Of a stretch of 15,054 nt of DNA, positions 1 through 7,781 are shown in pieces. Positions within the stretch are counted from its first letter, which is position 1. The number at the start of each line of letters is the position of its first letter. The notes below the pieces were generated by a model. The model saw nothing but the letters and a program-made list of their open reading frames with translations. It was not told the origin of the DNA and did not search any database. Made by a program: the position numbers and the translations under genes. Source of the DNA: Bacillota bacterium (GTDB taxonomy: Bacteria > Bacillota > Clostridia > Christensenellales > CAG-138); assembly GCA_023451115.1 (NCBI GenBank), contig JAEXFV010000016.1, positions 1 to 15,054 on the forward strand, read 5' to 3'.

Positions 1-198
1 CAGGCGCTACATGAATATGGAACATCTTTCCAAACTAGAGGATGACCTGCTGTCTGATATCATAGCTGGTTAACTGACAGCTGCTGAACGGCAGAAATTA
101 AATTTGCGAAAAACTATTGACACTATCTTTTTTCTTTGGCTCCCACTGCAATTATTACCTTTGCAGAAGTATTTGCTAGAGAACTTTTAAGTGTATAA
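1..198 (+). pseudogene. Possible decayed 3' end of an unidentified gene
   Basis: A reading frame enters from the left edge (frame beginning at base 2) and stops at TAA 71-73, ending in LEDDLLSDIIAG. The same frame stays protein-like after that stop (LTAAERQKLNLRKTIDT) to TAA 188-190. Near 130-198 a different frame becomes the more convincing one (SLAPTAIITFAEVFAREL, stop 196-198). One stop plus one apparent frameshift suggests a decayed C-terminus, but the fragment is short. A real gene ending at 73 followed by non-coding DNA is also possible. I do not recognise the family. Confidence 0.33.
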
Positions 199-203
199 CA
201 TGA

Positions 204-249
204 ATTGCTTTTTAAAAATGCAATCATATTTTCCTTTGTTATTTTTTTT
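204..249 (+). terminator. Weak AT-rich terminator-like hairpin with T-rich tail
   Basis: ATTGC+TTTTT (204-213) faces AAAAA+GCAAT (214-224) with one bulged T and essentially no loop. A T-rich tract follows (about 228-249). It may end transcription of whatever lies upstream. The stem is AT-rich and would be weak, so it may be chance. Confidence 0.25.
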
Positions 250-285
250 ATTGAAATTCAGCTAATTTTATTATATGTGGGACAA

Positions 286-294
286 TGATATAAT
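286..294 (+). promoter_or_regulatory. Extended -10 promoter for the peptide-import operon
   Basis: TGATATAAT at 286-294 is an extended -10 element (TG, one base, perfect TATAAT). The -35 region about 17 bases upstream (around 266-271) is only T-rich and does not match TTGACA, which fits an extended -10 promoter. The predicted start near 301 gives a leader of about 120 nt before the first permease gene. I recognise no riboswitch or strong hairpin in that leader. Confidence 0.5.
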
Positions 295-420
295 AGAAAC
301 AATTGGAACAAGTATTGACTGAATACGAAACATTCCAAAACAGGCAAAACCAAAGTTTAAACAGCAACAAGCAATAGACATTGAAAAAATGAAGAGTGCT
401 GCCGGAATAAAGGAGGACAA

Positions 421-1365
421 ATGTATAAGTATATCATTAAGCGTATTTTGATGATGCTGCCGGTTTTGTTGGGCGTTATCTTTGTTGTATTCTTCATTAT
501 GAGCCTCACGCCTACCGATGCTGCAGAAGTCATATTGGGCTCCGAGGCCACTCTGGAAGAAAAAGAGGCGTTGCGTGAAACTTTGGGGTTGGACAAGCCC
601 TTGATTGTGCAGTTTGTAAACTACCTTCGTGATTTGCTCAAGGGTGATATGGGTGTTTCCTACCGCAACGGACTTCCCGTTAAAGATCAAATATTCGAAA
701 AATTACCGAATACGATTATCCTTGCCAGCGCAGCAGTATTTCTGGCAATTATTATAGGAATCCCCGCAGGCATTATATCCGCCAAGAAGCAGTATAGCAT
801 ATTTGATAACGTTGCCACTTTTAGTGCGCTGATCTGTGCGGCAACGCCAGGATTTTGGCTTGGTTTGATGTGTGTATTGTTGTTTGCCGTTAAGCTGTCC
901 TGGTTGCCGGCGGCAGGCATGGGAAAGACTTTCCCTGACCTGCTTAAAAGTCTGTTGCTGCCGGCATTGACCGTAAGCACAAATACTTGCGCCATGATAA
1001 CCAGGCAGACGCGCTCCTCCATGCTGGAGGTTATCAAGCAGGATTACGTGGATACTGCACGGTCCAAAGGCGTTTCTGAGAAAATTGTTACGTTTCGGCA
1101 TATGCTCAAAAATGCCCTGATCCCTATTATTACTGTTATTGGACTACAGTTTGGAGTGCTGCTGGGGGGATCGGTCATTACAGAAAATGTATTTTCCTGG
1201 CCAGGGTTAGGCAAATATGTAGTGGATTCGATCACCAATCGGGATACACCGGTAGTACTGGGCTGTGTTGTCGTTATTGCTGTATTGTTCTCCATAGTCA
1301 ATCTGCTGGTTGATCTGCTGTACGCCTTTGTTGATCCCCGGATCAAGTCCCAGTATTCCAAATAG
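421..1365 (+). CDS. dppB: Peptide ABC transporter permease (DppB/OppB type)
   Basis: First transmembrane subunit of a Dpp/Opp-type importer that forms the peptide channel with the next gene product. The 314-residue length is usual for the family. A first membrane helix (about residues 8-29) is followed by the typical extracellular region (TPTDAAEVILG, LREtLGLDKPLIVQFVNYLRDLLKGDMGVS). Further helices lie at about 98-120, 131-160, 235-255 and 278-303. The cytoplasmic EAA coupling loop is visible near residues 208-234 (DYVDTARSKGVSE...LKNALIP), and the protein ends with the family hallmark DPRI. The start is supported by AGGAGG at 411-416. It leads the operon, 14 nt before dppC. The exact substrate (di-, oligopeptide or other) cannot be read from the permease. 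Confidence 0.93.
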   Translation: MYKYIIKRILMMLPVLLGVIFVVFFIMSLTPTDAAEVILGSEATLEEKEALRETLGLDKPLIVQFVNYLRDLLKGDMGVSYRNGLPVKDQIFEKLPNTIILASAAVFLAIIIGIPAGIISAKKQYSIFDNVATFSALICAATPGFWLGLMCVLLFAVKLSWLPAAGMGKTFPDLLKSLLLPALTVSTNTCAMITRQTRSSMLEVIKQDYVDTARSKGVSEKIVTFRHMLKNALIPIITVIGLQFGVLLGGSVITENVFSWPGLGKYVVDSITNRDTPVVLGCVVVIAVLFSIVNLLVDLLYAFVDPRIKSQYSK

Positions 1366-1379
1366 GAAGGAGAATACAC

Positions 1380-2315
1380 TTGAGTAAGAAGGACGTCAAG
1401 TATCTGAATAATGCAGCCTCTACCATTGAGGATGGCAGTGGACGCACCCTGTGGCAGGAAATTGTCCGTAGGTTCCGTAAAAATCGAATGGCCGTCGCTG
1501 CGCTATGTGTGCTGGCGATACTGTTGCTGATTTCCATTGTTACGGCAGTGTTAGATATTGCAACGGGCAATGAGATTTATAAAGCGTATGTTACCGATCA
1601 GGATCTGAGCCTAAAGTTGCAAGGCCCCTCGCTATCCAGCGTTATGGACTTGTTTGGCAGGGATGAGTTTGGCCGTAGCGTGTTCTTACGCGTGCTTTGG
1701 GGCGCACGGTATTCCTTGTTTATGGGCATTTCTACAGTGGCTATGGCAACTTTGATAGGCGGTGCTCTGGGTGCGATATCGGGATATTACGGCGGGAAAA
1801 TGGACAATGTCATCATGCGCTGTATGGACGTTCTGCTTGCTATTCCATATATGTTGTTTGCCATTGCCATAGTCGCCGCCCTTGGCGCAAGCATACCCAA
1901 TTTGCTAATTGCCATGACAATACCACGAATACCTAGCATGGCTCGTGTGGTGCGTGCCTCCGTTATGACGGTTAAGGATCGGGAGTTTATAGAAGCTGCC
2001 CGCGCCGAAGGTGCATCAGATTGGTATATCATCCTTCATTGTATATTACCCAATGCCGCTTCCGCTGTTATCGTACAGGCTACGTTGAGTGTTGCACAAT
2101 GCATATTGGGCATTGCCGGACTGTCTTACCTGGGGTTGGGCGTAGCAGCACCGACTCCTGAATGGGGTGCTATGCTTAACTCTGCCAAATCTTTTATGCG
2201 TGATGCATGGCATATTACCGTTTTCCCTGGTTTAGCAATTACAACCGCTGTTTTATCGCTCAATCTGTTTGGCGATGGACTCCGCGACGCTCTCGACCCA
2301 AAACAAAAACGCTAA
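1380..2315 (+). CDS. dppC: Peptide ABC transporter permease (DppC/OppC type)
   Basis: Second transmembrane subunit, pairing with DppB. It has 311 residues. The cytoplasmic N-terminal segment contains WQEIVRRFRKNRMAVAAL leading into the first helix (about 37-59), as in OppC_N domains. GRDEFGRSVFLRVLWGARYSL (about 93-113) is the highly conserved start of the BPD_transp_1 domain. The EAA coupling loop is at about 203-225 (FIEAARAEGASDWYIILHCILPN), followed by GLSYLGLGVAAPTPEWGAML and a C-terminal LGDGLRDALDPK-like ending. The start is TTG at 1380, supported by GGAAGGAG at 1365-1372; no better in-frame ATG lies nearby. The gap to the next gene is 12 nt. Confidence 0.93.
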   Translation: MSKKDVKYLNNAASTIEDGSGRTLWQEIVRRFRKNRMAVAALCVLAILLLISIVTAVLDIATGNEIYKAYVTDQDLSLKLQGPSLSSVMDLFGRDEFGRSVFLRVLWGARYSLFMGISTVAMATLIGGALGAISGYYGGKMDNVIMRCMDVLLAIPYMLFAIAIVAALGASIPNLLIAMTIPRIPSMARVVRASVMTVKDREFIEAARAEGASDWYIILHCILPNAASAVIVQATLSVAQCILGIAGLSYLGLGVAAPTPEWGAMLNSAKSFMRDAWHITVFPGLAITTAVLSLNLFGDGLRDALDPKQKR

Positions 2316-2327
2316 TGGGGTGCATAG

Positions 2328-3308
2328 ATGATGGCCAATAATTTACTGGAAATTAATAATCTTGCAATTCAATTTCAAACGGACGATGGACTGATCAAAG
2401 CCCTCAACGGCGTTTCCCTGAACGTGCAGGAAGGTGAAACACTAGGGCTGGTAGGAGAGACTGGCGCTGGGAAGACTACGCTGGCGAAAGGAATTATGCG
2501 CTTAACGCCCTGCCCGCCAGGGAAGATCGTCAGCGGGGAAATTCTTTTCAATGGCCAGGATTTGCTGAAAATGGATGATAAGGAAGTGCGCGATGTGCGC
2601 GGCAGCCAGATATCCATGATATTCCAGGATCCCATGACGTCTCTAAATCCTGTTATGACAATAGGCGATCAGATTGCGGAAGTTATCCGGGTACATCGCC
2701 AATGCAATAGTGATGAAGCCAAGAAAGCCGCCATTGAAATGCTGGAGATGGTAGGCATTCCTGGCGAACGCTATCCTGAATACCCGCACCAGTTTTCCGG
2801 TGGCATGAAGCAGCGCGTGATTATCGCCATTGCGTTGGCTTGCAATCCCAAACTGTTAATAGCGGATGAGCCTACCACTGCGCTGGATGTTACCATTCAG
2901 GCGCAAGTGTTGGAAATGATGCAGAATTTGAAAAGGCAGAACAACACAGCCATGATATTGATCACACACGATTTGGGCATTGTTGCACAAAATTGCGACT
3001 ATGTGGCAATTATGTACGCTGGTGAAGTGATAGAGTATGGAACGTTACAAGACGTATTTATGATCCATGCCCATCCTTATACCACAGGCCTTTTGGGGTC
3101 CATCCCCAACATGGCGGAAACCGTTCGTAGGCTTTCCCCTATCGAAGGGCTGATGCCGGATCCAGCTAATCTTCCTGCCGGATGCGCTTTTAGCCCCAGA
3201 TGTAAGCATGCCACAGAGCGCTGCCGCACGGAAAAGCCTGAGTTGATAGACTGCGGAAATCAACACAGCGTCCGCTGTTTTCTGTTGGAAAAGGAGGGTA
3301 AAGCGTGA
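2328..3308 (+). CDS. dppD: Peptide ABC transporter ATP-binding protein (DppD/OppD type)
   Basis: ATPase subunit that powers import together with DppF at the cytoplasmic face. It has 326 residues. Walker A is GETGAGKT (43-50), the Q-loop Gln is 100 (MIFQDPMTSLNP), the signature is FSGG (156-159), Walker B is LLIAD with catalytic Glu181, and the H-loop His is 214. The Walker A is unusual: most relatives have GESGSGKS. The C-terminal oligopeptide-transporter extension (about 233-326) carries Cys286, Cys292, Cys299 and Cys317 in a C-x5-C-x6-C-x17-C pattern. That pattern matches the cysteine-rich tail linked to an Fe-S cluster in some OppD/DppD proteins; cluster binding here is inferred. The start may be ATG 2328 or ATG 2331; the upstream GGGG near 2317 is a weak RBS. 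Its stop overlaps the start of dppF by 4 nt. Confidence 0.94.
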   Translation: MMANNLLEINNLAIQFQTDDGLIKALNGVSLNVQEGETLGLVGETGAGKTTLAKGIMRLTPCPPGKIVSGEILFNGQDLLKMDDKEVRDVRGSQISMIFQDPMTSLNPVMTIGDQIAEVIRVHRQCNSDEAKKAAIEMLEMVGIPGERYPEYPHQFSGGMKQRVIIAIALACNPKLLIADEPTTALDVTIQAQVLEMMQNLKRQNNTAMILITHDLGIVAQNCDYVAIMYAGEVIEYGTLQDVFMIHAHPYTTGLLGSIPNMAETVRRLSPIEGLMPDPANLPAGCAFSPRCKHATERCRTEKPELIDCGNQHSVRCFLLEKEGKA

Positions 3309-4273
3309 GCCAGGAAAAAGAAATCCTCAAGGTTGAACACCTTAAAAAGTATTTTAATACACCGCGCGGCATTCTGCATGCTGTAGATGATGTTTCCTTT
3401 ACGATAGATGAGGGACGAACGCTGGGCGTAGTTGGCGAATCCGGCTGTGGCAAGTCTACCCTTGGCCGAGCCATACTCAGGCTGCACGAGCCCACCAGTG
3501 GCAATGTGTTTTTCCGTGGGGAAAACATCCTTAAGCGGGATCATAAAGGGATGAAAGCATTGCGCAAGGATATGCAGATAATCTTCCAGGATCCTTTTGC
3601 CTCCCTAAACCCACGCATAACAGTTGGACAAGCCATCAGTGAGCCGCTGATTATTCAGGGAATGTATAAGGCGGGAGATAAAAAGATTAACACTGTTGTG
3701 CATCGCATGATGGATCTTGTAGGGCTTGCTTCTCGACTGATTAACACCTACCCACATGAACTCGATGGTGGCCGCCGGCAGCGTATTGGCATTGCCCGTG
3801 CACTGGCGCTGGATCCCAAGTTTGTGGTATGTGATGAGCCGGTTTCCGCGCTGGATGTTTCCATACAGGCGCAGATTTTGAATTTGATGCAGGACCTGCA
3901 GGAAGAACTGGGGCTGACTTACCTGTTTATTACCCATAACCTAAGCGTGGTCAAACACCTTTCGGATGATATTGTGGTAATGTATCTGGGGCAGCTGATT
4001 GAAAAAGCGCCGACAGCGCAACTATTCCAGAAACCAAGCCATCCCTATACCAAAGCACTGCTATCTGCTATCCCTGTGCCGGATCCAAACTTTAAGGTGG
4101 AGCGCATTCTCCTTAAGGGAGAGCTCACTAGCCCCATCAATCCACAACCGGGCTGCCGTTTTGCAAAGCGCTGCCCTTATGCAACAGAAAAATGTGCAAA
4201 TATCGATACGCCGGTTAAGGAGATCGAACCCAACCATTATGTTGCTTGCCATCTGTTCGCAGATGTCAAATAA
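3305..4273 (+). CDS. dppF: Peptide ABC transporter ATP-binding protein (DppF/OppF type) with LDGG signature
   Basis: Second ATPase of the importer, 322 residues, partner of DppD. Walker A is canonical GESGCGKS (44-51), the Q-loop Gln is 95, Walker B is FVVCD with Glu178, and the H-loop His is 211. The signature reads HELDGGRRQR (151-160), so the usual Ser is Asp154. In an ABC dimer this signature would face the DppD Walker A, making one of the two ATP sites atypical. The C-terminal tail holds Cys284, Cys290, Cys297 and Cys315 with exactly the spacing seen in DppD. Translation starts at GTG 3305, overlapping the dppD stop (GTGA), with AAGGAGGG at 3291-3298, which implies translational coupling. 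The substrate-binding protein gene follows after 24 nt. Confidence 0.94.
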   Translation: MSQEKEILKVEHLKKYFNTPRGILHAVDDVSFTIDEGRTLGVVGESGCGKSTLGRAILRLHEPTSGNVFFRGENILKRDHKGMKALRKDMQIIFQDPFASLNPRITVGQAISEPLIIQGMYKAGDKKINTVVHRMMDLVGLASRLINTYPHELDGGRRQRIGIARALALDPKFVVCDEPVSALDVSIQAQILNLMQDLQEELGLTYLFITHNLSVVKHLSDDIVVMYLGQLIEKAPTAQLFQKPSHPYTKALLSAIPVPDPNFKVERILLKGELTSPINPQPGCRFAKRCPYATEKCANIDTPVKEIEPNHYVACHLFADVK

Positions 4274-4297
4274 TCAATCAAGAAAAGGAGAAAATCA

Positions 4298-5896
4298 ATG
4301 AAAAAGTTTGCCGCTATTCTCTTAGCAGTCGCAATGGTGTTTACATTGTTTGTAGGCTGTGCGAAAACCGATGCTCCGAATACTACCGAGCCCGGTACAT
4401 CTGCGCAAGCTCCCGAACAGAGCGGTGGGGAAGCCAACGAAGGAACTTACAAGGATACGCTCAATATTGCCCTTGCCTATGATGTTACGTCTATCGACCC
4501 GCATGTTGGGAAGGAAATGCGCGCTTGCATCATTTCCCAGCAAATATTTGATACTCTGGTAGAGTGGGATCCTGCCCAGGGTATTGGCTCTGAGATCGTT
4601 CCATGCCTGGCGACCTCCTGGGAACAGCTTAGCGACACCTCGATGCAGTTTCATCTTCGGGAAGACGTTAAATTCCACGATGGCAATACAATGACCGCTG
4701 AAGACGTAAAATATTCTTTTGACCGCTGTATTGCATCCCCTCAGGTAGGCTACAACGCAACCTGGATGGAGTCTGTGGAAGTTGTGGATGAATATACGGT
4801 TATCGTTAATACGTATGAACCCTATGGCCCCATGCTGGCGGCTCTTACCATTACGCCTTTCTCTATTGTGAGCAAAGCCTCCTGCGAAGTGGATCCTGAT
4901 AATTTCGCATCAAATCCTATTGGTACCGGTCGTTATAAGCTGGTGAAATATACTTCCGGTGAAGGCGCCCAGATGGAAGCCTTTGACGAATGCTGGCGTG
5001 GCGCCCCCAAGACCAAATACCTGGACTTTAAGATCGTGACGGAAGCAACCCAACGTACGATACTGCTGGAAACCGGTGACGTTGATATTGCTTATGAAGT
5101 ACTGCCCAATGACGTTGCCAGAATCGAGGACAACAGCAACCTGAAAATGGCTACCACGGAAGGTACCAAGTGCTATCTGATTAACTTTAACAACAAGTCC
5201 ACCGGCCCCATTGGCAATAAGCTGGTCCGTCAGGCCATTGAGCTCGCCATCAATAAAGAAGAACTCATTGATGCGGTTCTCTATGGATATGGTACCCCCG
5301 CTTATAGCGTGCTGAGCAGCAGTAATGTAGGCTATCAAGAGCCTGAAGTGCGCACACAAAACGTAGAAAAGGCGAAAGAATTGCTGGCTGAGGCTGGCTA
5401 TCCTGGCGGCGGCTTCTCCCTGAACATCTGGCTGGATACCAGCAATGTATGGCTGCAATACGCGCAGATTATCCAAGCATCTTTGGAGGATATTGGCATT
5501 CAAGTAAATATTGAGACTATGGAGTCCTCTACGTTGCAAAAACGTGAAGCGGATGAATTGGATAATTACGATATGGGCGTTCGTTTCATGAATAGCTTAA
5601 CTGGTGATGCACGTTTCACCCTGTATAATTTGTTATACTCCACCTCTTCTTCCAATTTGGCACACTGGGAGAATGCAACTGCGGATGATTTAATCATGCG
5701 TGGCCGGGCTATTCAGAGCATTGATGACTCCAAGGATATCTATGCAGAGCTTTATGCATTGATTGCAGAAGAAATGCCTGTTCTGCCCTTGTACTATGAT
5801 GAGATCCTTGTTGGCCTTAATGCCGGGGTTGAAGGTTTTATTCCCCGAGGCGATGGTATCCATGTTTATAGCAGTGAAATTATTTGCTACGAATAA
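4298..5896 (+). CDS. Peptide ABC transporter substrate-binding lipoprotein (SBP family 5)
   Basis: Extracellular receptor that captures the ligand and delivers it to DppBC. It has 532 residues. A lipoprotein signal peptide ends in LFVGC with the modified Cys at 21; a low-complexity Thr/Glu/Gly-rich linker follows to about residue 50. The family 5 domain is clear: SIDPHVGKEMRAC near 63-75, then LREDVKFHDGNTMTAEDVKYSFDR, and later LVRQAIELAINKEELI and a KAKELLAEAGYPGG motif. The C-terminus is complete. AAGGAG at 4285-4290 supports ATG 4298. DppA, OppA and AppA all share this fold. The neighbouring peptidases argue for a peptide or peptide-like ligand, but which one cannot be told from sequence alone. 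Confidence 0.93.
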   Translation: MKKFAAILLAVAMVFTLFVGCAKTDAPNTTEPGTSAQAPEQSGGEANEGTYKDTLNIALAYDVTSIDPHVGKEMRACIISQQIFDTLVEWDPAQGIGSEIVPCLATSWEQLSDTSMQFHLREDVKFHDGNTMTAEDVKYSFDRCIASPQVGYNATWMESVEVVDEYTVIVNTYEPYGPMLAALTITPFSIVSKASCEVDPDNFASNPIGTGRYKLVKYTSGEGAQMEAFDECWRGAPKTKYLDFKIVTEATQRTILLETGDVDIAYEVLPNDVARIEDNSNLKMATTEGTKCYLINFNNKSTGPIGNKLVRQAIELAINKEELIDAVLYGYGTPAYSVLSSSNVGYQEPEVRTQNVEKAKELLAEAGYPGGGFSLNIWLDTSNVWLQYAQIIQASLEDIGIQVNIETMESSTLQKREADELDNYDMGVRFMNSLTGDARFTLYNLLYSTSSSNLAHWENATADDLIMRGRAIQSIDDSKDIYAELYALIAEEMPVLPLYYDEILVGLNAGVEGFIPRGDGIHVYSSEIICYE

Positions 5897-5936
5897 GCAC
5901 ATTGTCTGAAGCTTAGAAAATTACAATATTATTTTG

Positions 5937-5979
5937 CAAAGGAGCGCCGATGCTTTTTCGGCACAGAGGCGCCCCTTTG
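5937..5979 (+). terminator. Stem-loop after the binding-protein gene
   Basis: CAAAGGAGCGCC (5937-5948) pairs with GGCGCCCCTTTG (5968-5979), 12 positions with one A-C mismatch. The loop can form a small inner stem (TGC/GCA). No real T-tract follows. It may be a partial terminator or an mRNA 3'-end stabiliser that sets high binding-protein expression relative to the downstream hydrolases, as is common after transporter binding-protein genes. Whether transcription reads through into the peptidase genes is inferred from their matching strand and functional theme. Confidence 0.5.
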
Positions 5980-6018
5980 TAAATTATTGCCAAAAGTTAT
6001 GGTGAAAGGGTTCATGGT

Positions 6019-7716
6019 ATGAACAAGATTGAACGTTATATGAGCTATGCTGTCTCCCAAGAACGCCTGATGCACGACTTGGCCGAGATTTGCAAATGGG
6101 AGCGGCTGTCTGGCACGGCGGAAGAGTTGAAATCATTCCAGTATATTGAGAAGCAAATGCAGGAAGCCGGCGCAGAAACAGAACTTATTTTTCATGATGC
6201 TTATATTAGCCTCCCGGTTTCTGGAAAGCTTGTGGTCGCTGGCAAAGAATATGTTTGCCATACCGCGTCAATGGCCAAGAGCACCCCGCCGGAAGGCGTG
6301 AGGGGCACTCTCGTTTACGTGGAAGGCGGAATACAGCAAATTACTTCTGAAATGTGCAGGGGCAAGGTCGTGCTTTTGAGCGGTGCAGCCAGCTTTGATA
6401 AAATCCATAAGGCATGGAAAGCCGGGGCAATTGCGGTAATCGGCTGCACAGGCGAGCACCTCCATGAAAAAATCATCTCCAACGCCTGGGGGAGCCCCAC
6501 TCCATTTACGCGCGACCTTATCCCTGATGTGCCCTATGTTTCTGTTACCGATGCGGTTCGCGATCAGCTTCTGGATGTTATAAGAGCGCAACTGGTAGAG
6601 GCACAGGTCATTACTGTAGTGGATACCGGTTGGCGGAAAATACCTCTCCTGTTCGCTACCGTCAAGGCGGGCAACCCCACAGAGGACTATGTAATGTTCA
6701 CTGGTCACCTGGATTCCTGGTATTATGGTGCTACGGATAATGGCACCGCAAACTGCATCCAGATTGAGGCGGCGCGTATTGCTGCTGCACATAAAGACGA
6801 GCTACGTCGGAATGTGAAAATTGTGTTTTATTCCGGACACTCCCATGGCCGGTATGCTGGCTCCGCTTGGCATGCCGACCATTACTGGATGGATTTGCAC
6901 AAACATTGTGTCATCAATATCAACTGCGATATTATTGGAGGCGTAGGGGCCACGGACTTAACCCGCTCAATCATCATGCCAGAAGCTCGCCAGCTGGCGA
7001 TCGATATTATTAAAGCATATACTGGCATCGACTTTAAAGGCGGACGCTGTGGAAGAAACGGCGATCAGTCCTATTATATTACCGGCGTTTCCAGCGCATT
7101 CTCCTCTTTCTCAAAGCAGCCCCATCCGGATAACCCCGAGGGCAAGCTTACGCAAACCCGTTCCGGCGCATTTGACTTTGGATGGTGGTGGCATAACGAA
7201 GCTGACTTGATCGATAAGGTGAATCCAGAGTTCTTCTTGCGCGACGCAAAGATATTTATCTCCTTCATTATGTGTTTGGCTATTGCAGAAGAGATACCGT
7301 TGGATTTTCATCAGGCGGCGCTAGAGCTCAACACACTGGTGGAATACTGGATAGAACATGCGCAGGGCCGTTTTGACCTAAGCGAACCGCTGGAGCTGTC
7401 CAAGCAGCTTGTGGAGGAAACAGCCAAGATTTATGGCCATACCCACACGGATGTGCATGCATTCAACACGCTGCAGATGCAGATTGGTCGTATATTGGTT
7501 CCACTCAATTATACCACCGGCAATCTTTATGAGAACGACAATGGTATACCAAAGCCGCCTATGCCGGCTTTGCAGATGATTGACGATCTGGTAAAAACTC
7601 CTGTGGACAGTTGCGAAAGCTATGACATTCTTACAGAGTTAATGCATAAAAAGAATTTCGTGATAGACAGCTTTACCCGCGCACTGGAGCTCGTAAGAGC
7701 ATTCCCTACTAAATAA
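6019..7716 (+). CDS. M28-family metallopeptidase-like protein with PA-like insert and Ser-His in place of Glu-Glu
   Basis: A 565-residue M28-fold protein with no signal peptide or membrane segment, so probably cytoplasmic. An N-terminal segment (1-90) precedes a PA-like domain (about 95-185; GKVVLLSG...KAGAIAVIG). The M28 core starts near 220. Metal-site residues aligned to M28 aminopeptidases are His230 in GHLDSW, Asp240 in ATDN, Asp304 in NINCD and His392 in WWWHNE; GDQSYY at 348-353 matches the conserved D-x-SF region. The place of the catalytic base and metal-binding Glu pair reads GHSHGRYAGS (273-282): Ser275-His276. So it either uses altered chemistry or is not a normal aminopeptidase. 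The C-terminal 130 residues are unassigned. ATG 6019 has a modest RBS (AAAGGG, 6005-6010). It is a clear paralogue of the gene at 10411. Confidence 0.85.
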   Translation: MNKIERYMSYAVSQERLMHDLAEICKWERLSGTAEELKSFQYIEKQMQEAGAETELIFHDAYISLPVSGKLVVAGKEYVCHTASMAKSTPPEGVRGTLVYVEGGIQQITSEMCRGKVVLLSGAASFDKIHKAWKAGAIAVIGCTGEHLHEKIISNAWGSPTPFTRDLIPDVPYVSVTDAVRDQLLDVIRAQLVEAQVITVVDTGWRKIPLLFATVKAGNPTEDYVMFTGHLDSWYYGATDNGTANCIQIEAARIAAAHKDELRRNVKIVFYSGHSHGRYAGSAWHADHYWMDLHKHCVININCDIIGGVGATDLTRSIIMPEARQLAIDIIKAYTGIDFKGGRCGRNGDQSYYITGVSSAFSSFSKQPHPDNPEGKLTQTRSGAFDFGWWWHNEADLIDKVNPEFFLRDAKIFISFIMCLAIAEEIPLDFHQAALELNTLVEYWIEHAQGRFDLSEPLELSKQLVEETAKIYGHTHTDVHAFNTLQMQIGRILVPLNYTTGNLYENDNGIPKPPMPALQMIDDLVKTPVDSCESYDILTELMHKKNFVIDSFTRALELVRAFPTK

Positions 7717-7729
7717 TAAGTTTAGTATT

Positions 7730-7756
7730 TCCCCCGGCCGACTTAGGGTTGGGGGA
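7730..7756 (+). other. Short GC-rich stem-loop between hydrolase genes
   Basis: TCCCCC (7730-7735) can pair with GGGGGA (7751-7756), and alternative pairing of CCGAC with GTTGG is possible. Only ATTTGTG follows, not a T-tract, so full termination is unlikely. It may modulate mRNA stability or expression between the M28-like and M20 genes. Confidence 0.35.
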
Positions 7757-7781
7757 TTTGTGAAATAGCAGTGAGGTAAAA

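Noticed and set aside
251..279. TTGAAA (251-256) as the -35 box of the operon promoter
   Set aside because: It is 32 bases from the perfect TATAAT at 289, and the 17-base partner TATGTG is poor; an extended -10 promoter explains the site better.
4910..5539. Long open frame of 209 codons on the complement inside the binding-protein gene
   Set aside because: It lies wholly opposite a strongly supported family 5 binding-protein gene, has no RBS and no recognisable domain; a shadow of coding bias.
6014..6022. ATG-GTA-TGA overlapping the start of the first M28-like gene, as a possible regulatory start-stop
   Set aside because: Two codons are easily due to chance, and the RBS also serves ATG 6019 acceptably.
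6268..6792. Open frame of 174 codons on the complement inside the first M28-like gene
   Set aside because: Opposite a clear M28 core and PA-like region, with a sequence lacking domain features.
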